A DNA stretch of 64,000 bases from Sphingopyxis sp. BE259 (lineage in GTDB: Bacteria; Pseudomonadota; Alphaproteobacteria; Sphingomonadales; Sphingomonadaceae): positions 434,001 through 498,000 of the forward strand of contig NZ_JAVDWM010000001.1 in assembly GCF_031457495.1 (NCBI RefSeq). The letters are read 5' to 3'. The position numbers and the translations under genes were made by a program. Under the pieces are notes generated by a model. That model did not search any database. It was not told the origin of the DNA and saw only the letters and a list, made by a program, of their open reading frames with translations. Positions 10,277-20,420 of the stretch are shown one piece after another; the stretch's first letter is position 1; every line of letters starts with the position of its first letter.

Positions 10277-12223
10277 TCATCGACCGGGCGCTGTCTCGAT
10301 CCGGCGATGCTGCCGACTGTTGTAACGATAGCCGATCCAGAGGACTGCAAGCGCGAGAAGCTGGAGCAACAACGGTTCGAGCGAAGGAAATATTCCCATC
10401 GCCGGGAAGCGAGGAAAATGGGCGAGCGGTGTGATGCCGAGGAGGCCGGCTTCCTGTAGCGCGCCCGCGCCCTTGCCGGCCAGGACAACTGCCAGAATCG
10501 CGATCAGTACAGAGCTGTAAGCGAAAAATTTTCCGATCGGCAGGACCCGGCTGTAACGAAGCATAACCCATGCGATTGCTGCGAGGATCACCAGCGCAGT
10601 TCCGGCTCCGGCGGCGATCGCGCCGCTACTGCCTTGCGTCGCCAGCGCGGTGAAAAACAGGATGGTCTCAAAGACCTCCCGGTAGACCACGAGGAATGCG
10701 AGCCCAAACAGAAACCAGGCCGAGCGGCGCGAAAGCGCCTTGCCCATTGCGTCACGAATATAGCGCTGCCAGCTATTGGCATGCGACTTGCCATGCATCC
10801 AGATGCCGACCCAGACCAGAACCACGGCGGCGAAGAGCGAGCCAAATCCCTCGGTCAGCTCCCTGTTCGCGCCGCTGACAGAGATTGCATAGGTTGCGAC
10901 GGCCCAGGTCGCGCCGCCGGCGACCAACGCTGCGATCCAGCCGCCATGGACATAGGACAGAACTTCGGGCCGCTCGGCCTTCCGCAAGAAAGCGATCATC
11001 GCCACCACGATGAGCAGAGCTTCGAGCCCCTCGCGCAGCAATATGGTCAGCGCCCCGACAAAGGTTGATGCATCGCTCGCTGCATCGGGGGATAGCGCGG
11101 CCTCGGCATCGGCGAACAGGGCTTCGACCGTGGAGGCCTTGCCCGCAACCACGTCGACCGGCAAACCGCGCGCGATGGACACGCGATAGTCGGCCATCGC
11201 GGATTCTATCCGCGCCATCAGCGCAGAATCGCGCGTCGTCAGAATCGGCTCGACAGGTTCAAAACCGTCGAGATAGGCAGAGAGCGCGAGGCGCTCTGCT
11301 TCGTCTCGTTCTCCCTTGCGGTACGCGGCGACGCTTTGCACCAATTTGTCGCGTGCAACCGCAAGCTTTGCGGGCGACGCCGCGCTCAATGCCTTGGGGT
11401 TGGATCGCAAATAGGCCGTCAATGCGTCGGCCTGCTTCGTTCCGAGCGTGCGGCCAAGTGCTTCGGGGCTGAGACTTGTGAAGGCCTGCAGGTCTGGAAC
11501 CAGCTTGCGAGCGGACGGAGTCTGGTCCCAGATTTGTTGGCCGGTCGAAACATCGCGAAAGGCAAAGCCGCCGGCATAGGCAGCGACCGCCCACCGGTCG
11601 TCTGAGGGCAGCTGGGCAAAACTCGGCATGGACGTACCCTCGAGCCCTTGGCCTATGACCTGATAGAGTGCGAACAGGCTGCGTTTGCGAGCGCGACCGA
11701 TATCGGTGAAATCAATGGGTGCGGGATCGAGGCCCTTCGCCTGAGGTCCCTTGCCATCGCCGCGCGAGCCGTGACAGCTGGCGCAATTTTCCAGAAACAC
11801 CTGGGCCCCACGCAGCGGATCGGGGGCTTTGCGCGGGGCGAGGGGCACCGGATAGGCTGCGAGCAGGTCCGCTGCGAGTCCGCGCGCGTTGCCGGCCACT
11901 TTCCCGGGGTCGGACTTCGATGCGATCGCCGCTTCGAGTTTCCCCGCTTCGGCGACAAGGCCAGCCCGTGCGGGTGACGCCGGGAGGGTCGCGATGCCTT
12001 TGCGCACGGTGGCCGAAAACTCGGTCATCTCGGCATATTCAACCGTGCTCGCCACTTCGCCGTTCGCGACGGCGCCGCCATAATCGACGGCGAGATAATC
12101 CAGCAGGCGCCAGATGGTCTGGACTTCGTCGGCAGCGCTGCGCGCCTCTGCCGTCTGCACGGTGAAGCCGCCGATGGTGGCCAGCAGGATCAGCAGGAAG
12201 CGAAAGCGGCGAGCGGTCTGCAT
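10277..12223 (-). CDS. Cytochrome c-FTR1 fusion: high-affinity iron permease family protein
   Basis: A 648-residue protein. A signal peptide is followed by a helical region, a c-type haem site CASCH (147-151) with a downstream Met-bearing segment, and a C-terminal FTR1 permease. The permease carries the two iron-permease motifs REGLE (about 405) and REVFE. FTR1 proteins import ferric iron coupled to an oxidase; the fused cytochrome could supply that redox step. It begins five bases after the CDF gene, so the two form one operon controlled by the divergent MerR-type promoter at 12950-12980. Import of iron beside a metal exporter is notable. Confidence 0.88.
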   Translation of the reverse strand: MQTARRFRFLLILLATIGGFTVQTAEARSAADEVQTIWRLLDYLAVDYGGAVANGEVASTVEYAEMTEFSATVRKGIATLPASPARAGLVAEAGKLEAAIASKSDPGKVAGNARGLAADLLAAYPVPLAPRKAPDPLRGAQVFLENCASCHGSRGDGKGPQAKGLDPAPIDFTDIGRARKRSLFALYQVIGQGLEGTSMPSFAQLPSDDRWAVAAYAGGFAFRDVSTGQQIWDQTPSARKLVPDLQAFTSLSPEALGRTLGTKQADALTAYLRSNPKALSAASPAKLAVARDKLVQSVAAYRKGERDEAERLALSAYLDGFEPVEPILTTRDSALMARIESAMADYRVSIARGLPVDVVAGKASTVEALFADAEAALSPDAASDASTFVGALTILLREGLEALLIVVAMIAFLRKAERPEVLSYVHGGWIAALVAGGATWAVATYAISVSGANRELTEGFGSLFAAVVLVWVGIWMHGKSHANSWQRYIRDAMGKALSRRSAWFLFGLAFLVVYREVFETILFFTALATQGSSGAIAAGAGTALVILAAIAWVMLRYSRVLPIGKFFAYSSVLIAILAVVLAGKGAGALQEAGLLGITPLAHFPRFPAMGIFPSLEPLLLQLLALAVLWIGYRYNSRQHRRIETAPGR

Positions 12224-12228
12224 CGGTC

Positions 12229-12882
12229 CTATTGTCCGGCCACAGTCGATAACTCTCGCAACTCGACACGAGCGCTGCGCAGAATCTCATAAGCCGAATG
12301 CAGGAAGAGCGCGGCGATGATGGCTGCAACCGCGAGGTCAGGCCAGGCCTGGCCGGTCCATGCGACGAGGCCAGCCGCGATGATCACCGCCACATTGGCG
12401 ACCGCATCATTGCGGCTGAACAGCCATACCGCGCGGACATTGGCGTCGCCTTCGCGAAACCGCGAGAGGACTGCGGCCGAGGTGAGATTGACGAGCAGCG
12501 CAACGATGCCGATGCCGCCCATCAGTTCGGCTTCGGGCGGAACAGCGGTCAGCGCGCGCCATAGCGCGACCCCGATCACGCCGAGCCCGAGTGTCAGAAG
12601 AAACAGCCCTTGCGCAAAGGCGATGCGGGTCCGTGCCAGTGCTGTCCAGCCGATCGCCACCAGCCCCGCGAGCGTGATCGTGCCGTCGCCGATGAAGTCG
12701 AGCGAGTCGGCCTTCAGCGCCTGGCTGTTCGCGATAAAGCCGCCAACGATTTCGATCGCGCCGAACCCCAGATTGAGAAGCACGACAATCCACAAGGCGC
12801 GACGATAGGCTGGATCCTTTTCCGCGCGAACCGGGTCGCCCGTGCAGCCGCAGCCATCGCCACTTTCAGAACCTGCTGTCAT
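12229..12882 (-). CDS. Cation diffusion facilitator-like metal transporter
   Basis: A 217-residue membrane protein with about six helices. The N-terminus carries DGCGCTGD, a possible metal-capturing Cys cluster. The helix 2 motif is ADSLDFIGDG and the helix 5 motif SRNDAVANVAV, corresponding to the paired acidic sites of CDF exporters. It lacks the usual cytoplasmic C-terminal domain, so it belongs to the short 'cation transporter' subgroup. It is first in the operon with the cytochrome c-FTR1 gene. A divergent MerR-family gene and a 19-bp-spacer promoter lie immediately upstream, so induction by a divalent metal is likely. Confidence 0.82.
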   Translation of the reverse strand: MTAGSESGDGCGCTGDPVRAEKDPAYRRALWIVVLLNLGFGAIEIVGGFIANSQALKADSLDFIGDGTITLAGLVAIGWTALARTRIAFAQGLFLLTLGLGVIGVALWRALTAVPPEAELMGGIGIVALLVNLTSAAVLSRFREGDANVRAVWLFSRNDAVANVAVIIAAGLVAWTGQAWPDLAVAAIIAALFLHSAYEILRSARVELRELSTVAGQ

Positions 12883-12949
12883 CGCGTCTTCATCCCCGTG
12901 CCGCTGTCATGGCGTTCCATTTCACGCCTTCAACTCTGGACTGGGTCGC

Positions 12950-12980
12950 CCTATACAACCTCCAGTCACTGGAGGATCAA
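12950..12980 (-). promoter_or_regulatory. MerR-type promoter/operator for the CDF-FTR1 operon
   Basis: Read on the minus strand: a -35 TTGATC (12980-12975), exactly 19 bases, then a -10 TATAGG (12955-12950). The dyad CCTCCAG-TCA-CTGGAGG (12959-12975) lies inside the overlong spacer. This is the hallmark of MerR-activated promoters. It points to the CDF gene, and the divergent MerR gene starts eight bases away. Confidence 0.8.
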
Positions 12981-12987
12981 GAGATTT

Positions 12988-13410
12988 ATGGCCAAGAGGC
13001 TCGCGATCGGCGACCTTGCCCGGCAGACCGGCACCAAGGTCAACACGATCCGCTTTTACGAGGATATCGGGCTCTTGCCCGAGGCGCTGCGCACCGCCTC
13101 AGGCCGGCGCAGCTATGAAGCGTCCGACGTTCGCCGCCTCGCCTTCATTCGCCACGGTCGGCAGCTGGGTTTTTCGATCCCCGAAATCCGTTCGCTGCTT
13201 GCGCTTTCGGACCAGCCCGACCGCGATTGCGGCGAGGCGGCGGCGATTGCTCGCGCGCATCTTGCCGATATCGGCATTCGCATCGCGCGGCTTGAAACCT
13301 TGCGGTCGGCCCTCACCGAGGTTGCGACCTCCTGCGAGGGCGGCCGGGCTGCGGAATGCCGGGTGATAGAGGCGATCGCGGGCACCGAACTGGCCGGGAC
13401 AGGAATATGA
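12988..13410 (+). CDS. MerR-family divalent-metal-responsive regulator (CadR/PbrR/ZntR-like)
   Basis: A 140-residue MerR protein. The winged HTH is in IGDLARQTGTKVNTIRFYED, and the dimerisation helix follows. Metal ligands are C81 (in DRDCGEA), C116 and C124 (Cx7C loop). A Cys at the C77-C82 position is the mark of sensors for divalent ions (Hg, Cd, Pb, Zn) as opposed to Cu(I). The ATG at 12988 is chosen because the conserved domain starts there and the operator lies directly upstream; an earlier start would run through the operator. It is expected to activate the divergent CDF-FTR1 operon. Confidence 0.88.
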   Translation: MAKRLAIGDLARQTGTKVNTIRFYEDIGLLPEALRTASGRRSYEASDVRRLAFIRHGRQLGFSIPEIRSLLALSDQPDRDCGEAAAIARAHLADIGIRIARLETLRSALTEVATSCEGGRAAECRVIEAIAGTELAGTGI

Positions 13411-13489
13411 CCACGGGGGTTTCGCATGACGGTGGCGATGGCGTCCCAGCTTGGCGGTTCGCTGCGCCCCCTTCCGAGGCTTGCCGATC

Positions 13490-14299
13490 ATGAAAGCCGA
13501 CGCGCACGTTACTCGCGGTCCGGTCCGTGCATTTGCCGCCGGTGGCGTGATCGGCGTGCTCGGCGGGCTCATCGGCCTCGGTGGCGCGGAGTTCCGGCTA
13601 CCGCTGCTTGTCGGGTTGTTCCGCTTTCCGCCGCTAGAGGCGATTATCCTGAACAAGGCGATGAGCCTAATCGTTGTGGCGACAGCGCTTATCTTTCGCA
13701 GCGGCACGATATCCTTCTCCGAGATCGGCGCTCACTGGCCGATCATCGTCAATCTTCTGACCGGCAGCATCGTGGGTGCCTGGTTCGGTGCTGGCTGGGC
13801 AACCCGGATCAGCGCGGGGGCGCTGCACCGGATTATCGGCATACTCCTTGTGCTGATTGCGCTGATTCTGGCTTTCGGTCACGACCTGACCGGGGGACAC
13901 CCCATTTTTGGGGACGCCATGTTGCGCATTGCGGCCGGCGTCATCGCGGGCTTCGCGATCGGTATCGTCGCCTCCTTGCTCGGCGTCGCCGGGGGCGAGC
14001 TGTTGATCCCGACGCTGATCCTGTTGTTCGGGCTCGACGTGAAGCTTGCAGGCAGCCTGTCGCTTGCGATCAGCTTGCCGACGATGATTACGGGATTCGC
14101 ACGCTACAGCCGCGACCGAAGTTTCTCGGTTATCGGCAGCCATCGCAATTTTGTGCTGATTATGGCGCTTGGTTCGATCGCCGGCGGCATGATCGGCGGG
14201 CTGCTGCTTGGCATTGTGCCGGAAAGGGTGCTGCTGCCGATGCTGGCGGCGATATTGATCCTGTCCGCGATGAAGATGCTGATGGCGAAGCCGCACTAG
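13490..14299 (+). CDS. TauE/SafE-family sulfite/anion exporter-like membrane protein
   Basis: A 269-residue protein with about eight helices and the duplicated Gly-rich GGLIGLGGAEF / SLLGVAGGELLIPT motifs of the TauE/SafE (DUF81) family. Members export sulfite, sulfoacetate or other anions; the substrate here is unknown. The ATG at 13490 is preferred over a TTG at 13451 because GAGG lies upstream and the membrane domain starts soon after. It may be co-transcribed with the MerR gene 79 bases upstream. Confidence 0.8.
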   Translation: MKADAHVTRGPVRAFAAGGVIGVLGGLIGLGGAEFRLPLLVGLFRFPPLEAIILNKAMSLIVVATALIFRSGTISFSEIGAHWPIIVNLLTGSIVGAWFGAGWATRISAGALHRIIGILLVLIALILAFGHDLTGGHPIFGDAMLRIAAGVIAGFAIGIVASLLGVAGGELLIPTLILLFGLDVKLAGSLSLAISLPTMITGFARYSRDRSFSVIGSHRNFVLIMALGSIAGGMIGGLLLGIVPERVLLPMLAAILILSAMKMLMAKPH

Positions 14300-14358
14300 G
14301 GTCCAGGCGGCGGCCCCCACACTCGGACAGCGCCAGCCGTCATCGCCCCGGATGGAAT

Positions 14359-14386
14359 GCGGGCGCCGGGATCGACCGACGCCCGC
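14359..14386. terminator. Hairpin between convergent tauE-like and cusF genes
   Basis: GCGGGCG (14359-14365) pairs with CGCCCGC (14380-14386) across a 14-base loop in the 105-base convergent intergenic space. A bidirectional terminator role is inferred from position only. Confidence 0.35.
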
Positions 14387-14404
14387 CACGACGGCGCTGC
14401 TGCT

Positions 14405-14773
14405 TTACGGCGGCTTGTCGAGCTTGGTGATCGTTCCGGCCTTGCCGTCCCAGTCGAGCTCGAACGCGACCTTGTCGCCGACCTTGATATCTTTCAGCAG
14501 CTCAGGTTTTGCCGCGAAGCCCATGGTCATCGGCGGCCAATCGAGCTCGGCGATCGCGCCATGATCGAGCGTGACCTGTCCTTTCACGTTATCGATCGCG
14601 GTCACAGTTGCCGTACCCTTGCCATGCTTGGTTTCGGCAGGCGCCACCATGGCGCCGCTGTCGTCGGCCATGGCAGCCTTTTCTTCGGTCTTCGGCGCTT
14701 CGGCTTGCTCGCCGCAGCCGGAAAGTGCCGCGCTCAGCGCAAGGCCGAGTGCGAGGGTCGTCAGTTTCTTCAT
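14405..14773 (-). CDS. cusF: CusF-like periplasmic copper/silver-binding protein
   Basis: A 122-residue protein with a lipobox-like signal (ALSGC) and a C-terminal CusF OB-fold domain. [18 protein letters not shown], then [12 protein letters not shown], holds the His, Trp and Met-x-Met ligands by which CusF binds Cu(I)/Ag(I) through a cation-pi contact. It is the last gene of the cus operon and overlaps the cusA stop by four bases. It should deliver metal to the CusB/CusA pump. Confidence 0.92.
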   Translation of the reverse strand: MKKLTTLALGLALSAALSGCGEQAEAPKTEEKAAMADDSGAMVAPAETKHGKGTATVTAIDNVKGQVTLDHGAIAELDWPPMTMGFAAKPELLKDIKVGDKVAFELDWDGKAGTITKLDKPP

Positions 14774-17700
14774 GTCTTTTCTCCTTCGGGTTGAATGGGT
14801 TTTGCCGCGCGCCTGCGCATCAGCAGATAGGCGGCGGGAATGATCAGCATCGACAGCAGCGGCGCGGTGAGCATGCCGCCGATCATTGGCGCGGCGATCC
14901 GGCTCATGACTTCCGAGCCGGTGCCGGTCCCGACGAGGATCGGGAACAGGCCCGCGAGGATCACCGCGACCGTCATCGCCTTCGGCCGGACGCGGAGCAG
15001 CGCGCCCTCGCGAACCGCGGCCAGTACGTCACCATCGCTGCGATCGGCGAGCGCATGCTTGAGGTAGATGAGCATGACGACCCCGAACTCGGCGGCAACG
15101 CCCGCGAGCGCGATGAACCCGACCGCGCTCGCGACCGACTGGTTGTAGCCGAGCAGATAGAGGAGCCAGAGCCCGCCGGTGAGCGCGAAGGGCAGGGTCG
15201 CCATGATGAGCAGGGCCTCGTCCCAGCGGCGGAAGGTGAGGTAGAGCAGGACGAAGATGATCGCGAGCGTGACCGGCACGACGACCTTCATCCGCTCGGT
15301 CGCCCGGACGAGGAACTCGAACTGTCCGGTGAAAGAGACGCTGACGCCGGGGGGCAGCTCGACTTCGCGCGCGATGGCCTGCTGGATGTCCTGCACGAGG
15401 CCCTGCAGGTCGCGGCCGCGGCTGTCGACATAGATGAAGGTGACGGGCCGGGCATTCTCGCTGCGCAGCATCGGCGGGCCGTCGCTGACCTTGACGCTTG
15501 CCACGGTCCCCAGCGTGATCTGCTGGCGCGATGGCGTCAGGATCGGGAGGCTCGCGAGGTCACCGATGCTGTCGCGCAGCTCGCGCGGATAGCGGACGCT
15601 GATCGGGTAGCGCGCGAGCCCTTCGACCGTCTGACCAATCGTCTCGCCGCCGATCGCGCCCGAGACGATCGCCTGCACGTCGGCGACGTTGAGGCCGTAG
15701 CGCGCCGCCGCGGCGCGATCGATGTCGACATCGATATAGCGCCCGCCGGCCAGTCGCTCGGCCAGCGCCGACGCCACGCCGGGTACAGTCTTGACCACCG
15801 CTTCGATGCGCTTGGCGGTGCGGTCGATCCCGGCAAGGTCGGAGCCTGCGACCTTGATGCCGATCGGGCTCTTGATCCCGGTCGCGAGCATGTCGATGCG
15901 GTTGCGGATCGGCGGAATCCAGAAATTGGCGAGCCCGGGGACGCGGACGCGCGCATCCAGTTCCTCGATCAATTTCTCCTCGGTCATTCCGGGGCGCCAC
16001 TGGTCCTTCGGCTTGAAACGGATCGTCGTCTCGAACATCTCGAGCGGCGCGGGATCGGTCGCGCTGTCGGCGCGGCCCGCCTTGCCGAACACGGTCTCGA
16101 CTTCGGGCATAGTCTTGATCAGCCGGTCGGTCTGCTGGAGCAGGCTCGATGCCTTGGCCGCCGAAATGCCGGGCAGCGCCGAGGGCATGTAGAGGAGGTC
16201 GCCTTCGTGCATCTGCGGCATGAACTCGCCGCCGATCTGGGTCATCGGCCACAGGCTGGTGGCGAAGACAAGACCAGCGATCACCAGTGCCTTTTTCGGC
16301 CGTTCGAGCACCCAGTCGAGCGCCGGGCGATAGACGCGGGTGAGCCAGCGGTTGACCGGATTACTCTGTTCGGCGGGGATCTTTCCGCGGATCAACCAAC
16401 CCATCAGCACCGGGATCAGAGTGATCGAAAGGATTGCGGCGGCCGCCATCGCATAGGTTTTGGTGAAGGCAAGCGGCGCGAAGAGCCGCCCTTCCTGGCC
16501 TTCGAGCGTGAAGATGGGGATGAAGGAGAAGGTGATGATGAGGAGGCTGAGGAAGAGCGCGGGGCCGACTTCGGCGGCGGCGTCGGTGATCACGCGCCAG
16601 CGCTCGGCGCCCTTCAATTCCTCGCCCGGATGGTCGCGCTCCCAATGTTCGAGATGCTTGTGGGCATTTTCGATCATCACCACCGCCGCGTCGACCATCG
16701 CGCCGACCGCGATCGCGATGCCCCCCAGGGACAGGATATTGGCGTTGAGCCCCTGCAGCCGCATCACGATGAAGGCGATGAGGATACCGAGCGGCAGGGT
16801 CAGGATCGCGACCAGCGCCGAGCGCGCGTGCCAGAGGAAGAGCGCGCAGACGAGCCCGACGATGATGAACTCTTCGACGAGCTTCGACGTCAGATTGTCG
16901 ACCGCGCGGTCGATCAGCCCCGAGCGGTCATAGGTGGTGACGATCTCGACCCCGGGGGGCAGGCTGCGCTTGAGCTCGGCGAGCTTGGTGCGCACCCCCT
17001 CGATGACCTCGCGGGCATTCTTGCCTTCGCGCATCACGATCACGCCGCCCGCGACCTCTCCCTCGCCATTGAGTTCGGCGATGCCGCGCCGTGTGTCGGG
17101 ACCCATCTGGACCGTCGCGACATCGCCGACCGTCACCGGAATCCCGCCACCCGCGGTGCGGATCGGGACGCTGCGGAAGTCGTCGAGCGACTTCAGATAG
17201 CCGCTCGCGCGGACGATATATTCGGCCTCCGCAAGTTCGATGCTCCCGCCGCCGCTTTCCTGATTGGCGCGCTTGAGGGCGTCAGACACTTCGGCTGCGG
17301 TCACGCCGAAGGCGGCAAGCTTCTGCGGATCGACGATGATCTGATACTGGCGCACCATGCCGCCGATGCTCGCGACCTCGGCGACGCCTGGAACCGACTT
17401 GAGCTCGAAGCGGAGGAACCAGTCCTGGAGACTGCGGAGCTCGGCCAGATCGTGGCGGCCGCTCTTGTCGACGAGCGCATATTCATAGATCCAGCCGACC
17501 CCGGTCGCGTCGGGCCCGAGGCTCGCTTGCGCGCCCTCGGGGAGACGGCTCTGCACCTGGCTCAGATATTCGAGCACGCGGCTGCGCGCCCAATAGGGAT
17601 CGGTGCCGTCGTCGAAGAGCACATAGACGAAGCTGTCGCCGACGAAGCTGTAGCCGCGCACGACGCGCGCGCCGGGCACCGAGAGCATTGTCGTCGTGAT

Positions 17701-17904
17701 CGGATAGGTGACCTGATCCTCGACGATCCGCGGCGCCTGACCCGCATAGGTGGTGCGGATGATGACCTGGACGTCGGAGAGATCGGGCAGGGCATCGACC
17801 GGCGTCGTGCGCACCGCGGCGATCCCGAGCAGGGTCAGGATCAGCGCCGCCGCGACGACGAGCCCGCGCGCCGCGACCGAAGCGCGAATGATCTTCGCGA
17901 TCAT
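14770..17904 (-). CDS. cusA: CusA-type heavy-metal RND efflux permease (Cu+/Ag+)
   Basis: A 1044-residue trimeric inner-membrane pump. The TM4 motif [16 protein letters not shown] (about 395-410) and the periplasmic stretch [18 protein letters not shown] are hallmarks of the monovalent-metal (HME, CusA) subgroup. Met residues in the second porter loop would form the Cu(I)/Ag(I) site. The ATG at 17904 (MIAKIIRAS) is chosen because it overlaps the cusB stop (ATGA); an upstream extension of the frame is only a shadow of cusB. It exports metal with CusB and CusC across both membranes. Confidence 0.95.
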   Translation of the reverse strand: MIAKIIRASVAARGLVVAAALILTLLGIAAVRTTPVDALPDLSDVQVIIRTTYAGQAPRIVEDQVTYPITTTMLSVPGARVVRGYSFVGDSFVYVLFDDGTDPYWARSRVLEYLSQVQSRLPEGAQASLGPDATGVGWIYEYALVDKSGRHDLAELRSLQDWFLRFELKSVPGVAEVASIGGMVRQYQIIVDPQKLAAFGVTAAEVSDALKRANQESGGGSIELAEAEYIVRASGYLKSLDDFRSVPIRTAGGGIPVTVGDVATVQMGPDTRRGIAELNGEGEVAGGVIVMREGKNAREVIEGVRTKLAELKRSLPPGVEIVTTYDRSGLIDRAVDNLTSKLVEEFIIVGLVCALFLWHARSALVAILTLPLGILIAFIVMRLQGLNANILSLGGIAIAVGAMVDAAVVMIENAHKHLEHWERDHPGEELKGAERWRVITDAAAEVGPALFLSLLIITFSFIPIFTLEGQEGRLFAPLAFTKTYAMAAAAILSITLIPVLMGWLIRGKIPAEQSNPVNRWLTRVYRPALDWVLERPKKALVIAGLVFATSLWPMTQIGGEFMPQMHEGDLLYMPSALPGISAAKASSLLQQTDRLIKTMPEVETVFGKAGRADSATDPAPLEMFETTIRFKPKDQWRPGMTEEKLIEELDARVRVPGLANFWIPPIRNRIDMLATGIKSPIGIKVAGSDLAGIDRTAKRIEAVVKTVPGVASALAERLAGGRYIDVDIDRAAAARYGLNVADVQAIVSGAIGGETIGQTVEGLARYPISVRYPRELRDSIGDLASLPILTPSRQQITLGTVASVKVSDGPPMLRSENARPVTFIYVDSRGRDLQGLVQDIQQAIAREVELPPGVSVSFTGQFEFLVRATERMKVVVPVTLAIIFVLLYLTFRRWDEALLIMATLPFALTGGLWLLYLLGYNQSVASAVGFIALAGVAAEFGVVMLIYLKHALADRSDGDVLAAVREGALLRVRPKAMTVAVILAGLFPILVGTGTGSEVMSRIAAPMIGGMLTAPLLSMLIIPAAYLLMRRRAAKPIQPEGEKT

Positions 17905-19130
17905 TGCGCGGGCTCCAGCGGACGGACGGTGAGGCCGGTCAGGCTCGCCTCGGAATCGAGCAGGAACTGGCCCGACGCGACGACCTTTTCGCCGGGAGCG
18001 AGCCCCTGCAATATCTCGGTCTTGCCACCACCTTCGCGTCCAGTGATCACTTCGGCGGGATGGTAGCGCCCGTCGCCCTTCTCGAGCATCACGATGCTGC
18101 GCGTGCCGGTGCGGATCACCGCTTCGCTCGGCACCAGCAGCGCCGGTTTGGCATCGCCCCCGAGCGCCACCACCGCGAACATGCCGGGGCGGAGACGCCC
18201 GCCGCGATTGGCGAGTTCGACGCGCACCGTCAGCGTCCGGCTGTCGGCCGATGCAGTGGGCAGGATCGCAATGATCCTGCCGGTGAATGCTTCGCCGGGA
18301 AAGGCGGTGAGCGTCGCGGTCGCGCGCTGGCCGACCTGTACGAGTCCCGCCTGCGCTTCGGGGAGCGCGGCGTTGAGCCACACCGTGCCGAGCCCCGAGA
18401 TTTCGGCGAGCGTCTGCCCCGCGGCAAGCGTCACGCCCGCACGCGCGCCCAGCGTCTGGACTACGCCGCCGATCGGCGCGCGGACGGTCATCCGGCCGCC
18501 GGTGCGTCCGGTCCGGTCGACTTCGACAATCACGCCTTCGGGCATGCCCATCAACCGCAGCCGCTGCCGCGCCGCCGCAGTGAGGTCGGGACGTCCGAGT
18601 TTCTTGACGCTCAGATATTCGGTCTGCGCGCCGCCCCATTCGGGCAATTGCAGGTCGGCGATCGGCGTGCCGGCGCCGATGACGTCGCCGGGCGCGAGGC
18701 GATAGACGCGCTCGACGAATCCGCCCGAGCGCGCCTGGACGATCGTGACGTCGCGCTGGTTGAAATCGATGCTGCCGTTGACGTCGAAGGTCGCCGCGAG
18801 GCTGCCCATTTCGGCCACGACCACCCTTATGCCGAGGCTCTGCCGCGCGGCAGGATCGACCGACACGCCCGGTGCCGCGCCGCTGCCCTCGTCGGCATAT
18901 TTGGGCTCGAGCTGCATGTCCATGAAGGGCGACTTGCCGGGCTTGTCGAATTTCTGGTTCGGGAACATCGGATCATAATAATAGAGGATCTTGCGCCCGC
19001 CGCTGCCTGCCGCTTCGCTTGGCGCATCGCTCTGACCGCTCTGTCCCAGCCAGTAACCGCTGCCGCCCGCGATCAGCACCGCGGCCAATATTCCGGCGCG
19101 CCAACGCGCCGCTGATGTTGCATCGGTCAT
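17901..19130 (-). CDS. cusB: CusB-type membrane fusion protein of the Cu/Ag efflux pump
   Basis: A 409-residue periplasmic adaptor with an N-terminal membrane anchor (about 13-28). A heavy-metal-binding segment [15 protein letters not shown] is followed by [12 protein letters not shown], with Met residues suited to Cu(I). Barrel-sandwich and beta-barrel domains follow, with [15 protein letters not shown] and [11 protein letters not shown]. It overlaps cusC upstream and cusA downstream by four bases each, so pump stoichiometry is set by coupled translation. Confidence 0.94.
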   Translation of the reverse strand: MTDATSAARWRAGILAAVLIAGGSGYWLGQSGQSDAPSEAAGSGGRKILYYYDPMFPNQKFDKPGKSPFMDMQLEPKYADEGSGAAPGVSVDPAARQSLGIRVVVAEMGSLAATFDVNGSIDFNQRDVTIVQARSGGFVERVYRLAPGDVIGAGTPIADLQLPEWGGAQTEYLSVKKLGRPDLTAAARQRLRLMGMPEGVIVEVDRTGRTGGRMTVRAPIGGVVQTLGARAGVTLAAGQTLAEISGLGTVWLNAALPEAQAGLVQVGQRATATLTAFPGEAFTGRIIAILPTASADSRTLTVRVELANRGGRLRPGMFAVVALGGDAKPALLVPSEAVIRTGTRSIVMLEKGDGRYHPAEVITGREGGGKTEILQGLAPGEKVVASGQFLLDSEASLTGLTVRPLEPAQ

Positions 19131-20356
19131 CGACCTGCCTCCCCATAAATAGTGTTGATCCGGATCGCGTCGCGCGCGACCTCGGCTTCGCGAGCGAGCG
19201 CATCGACTTCGGCCTCGGCGAGCGCGAGTGTCGACAGGAGTGCGGTCCCGAGATCGAGCTTTCCGGCGGCGTAGCTGGCGAGATCGAGCTCGGCGCGCTT
19301 CTTCGCGAGCGGCACGAGCCGCGTGCGCGCATTGGCGAGTTGTTCATGATGCATGCGGTGATCGGCGAGATCGGCGTCGAGCCCCGCCGCGATGTCGCGC
19401 TTGGCGGCCTCACGGTCGAGCCGGGCGCGCGTCGCCTCGCTGGCGCGCGCGGCGATCTTGGGATCCTGCCGCCTTTTCGAGAAGAAGGGCAGATCTACGG
19501 TGACGCCAACCGTGACGAGGTCGCCAAAATTGGGCTCGCGCCGCCCATAGGCCGCGTTGACGCTCCAGTCGGGGCGCTTGTCTGCGCGGGCGAGACCGGT
19601 CTCGGCATCGGCGGCGAGGGCGCGGGCATCGAGCGCGCGCAGCCTTGGCAGGGCGTCGATTCCGGAGCGCAATCCTTGCTCGTCGATCATTTGCGGCGGC
19701 AAGTCTCCCAGCGTGTCGGCGGCTGCGTCGCCGGTAAAGCGCGCGAGCTGCGCGCGGGCGCGGGCAATCTCGGCGGCGAGTGCGCTGCGGCGATCATTGA
19801 TCGCGGCGCGAAGCTGATCGGGTTCAAGCGCCTGTGCCGGGCGCGCAGCGCCGCTGGCCAGCCGCGCGGTCACCGTCGCTTGAAGGTCTTCAAGACCAGA
19901 ATCGAGCAGGTCGAGTTCCTTGAGACGCTTCTTGGCGTAGTAAAGGTCGACCCAGGCAAGCGCGGTCGCGAGCCTGATATCCTGCGCGGTGACCGCCTCG
20001 TCGGCGCGGGCGATTCCGATGTCGGCCTGCGCACGCGTTGCGCGCGCGCGGCGCTTGGCGGGGTTCGGGAACTCCTGGCTGACGCCGACGACCTGCATCG
20101 TGAAGTCGTCGCGATTGAACCGGCCCGCGTCGGGCCCGGTCACCGGGAAATCCTGCAGGACGATATTGAGTTTCGGGTCGGGCAGCCGGTCGGCGGCGAT
20201 CGCCGCCGATTGGGCAGCATCGATGCCGGCTTCGCGACCCTGCAATTCGGGCGCCTCTGATGCCGCGCGGTCGAGCGCCGTATCGAGCGTCATCGGCTCG
20301 GCATGTAGCGCCGCGGGCGTCGGGATAAGCAAAACTGCCGCAAGATATATGCGCAT
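19127..20356 (-). CDS. cusC: TolC/CusC-family outer-membrane efflux protein
   Basis: A 409-residue protein with a cleavable signal peptide ending near ALHA and two repeats of long coiled-coil helices (TolC-type outer-membrane efflux domains). It contains LPDPKLNIVLQDFPV and VGVSQEFPNPAKRRAR, typical of metal-pump OMFs. It is first of the cusCBAF genes, all overlapping by four bases. A hairpin at 20387-20412 sits just upstream. Confidence 0.9.
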   Translation of the reverse strand: MRIYLAAVLLIPTPAALHAEPMTLDTALDRAASEAPELQGREAGIDAAQSAAIAADRLPDPKLNIVLQDFPVTGPDAGRFNRDDFTMQVVGVSQEFPNPAKRRARATRAQADIGIARADEAVTAQDIRLATALAWVDLYYAKKRLKELDLLDSGLEDLQATVTARLASGAARPAQALEPDQLRAAINDRRSALAAEIARARAQLARFTGDAAADTLGDLPPQMIDEQGLRSGIDALPRLRALDARALAADAETGLARADKRPDWSVNAAYGRREPNFGDLVTVGVTVDLPFFSKRRQDPKIAARASEATRARLDREAAKRDIAAGLDADLADHRMHHEQLANARTRLVPLAKKRAELDLASYAAGKLDLGTALLSTLALAEAEVDALAREAEVARDAIRINTIYGEAGR

Positions 20357-20386
20357 ATGTCCCCCTCTTTCGAGTCAGGCGGAAAT

Positions 20387-20412
20387 GTCCCCCGGCACGT
20401 CGGCCGGGGGAC
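20387..20412 (-). terminator. Hairpin between the small Cys/Met protein gene and cusC
   Basis: GTCCCCCGGC (20387-20396) pairs perfectly with 20403-20412 around ACGTCG. It lies between the stop of the 20421-20687 gene and the cusC start. It may be a terminator or may make the small protein more abundant than the pump. Confidence 0.5.
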
Positions 20413-20420
20413 GGAAGCCG

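Noticed and set aside
14608..18066. 1152-codon plus-strand open frame
   Set aside because: It is the complement of cusA/cusB, which have family motifs and overlapping starts; the plus-strand product is low-complexity Asp/Arg/Ala.
17904..18639. N-terminal extension of cusA by 245 codons
   Set aside because: The extension is an out-of-frame reading of cusB; the ATGA overlap at 17901-17904 and the conserved N-terminus fix the start.
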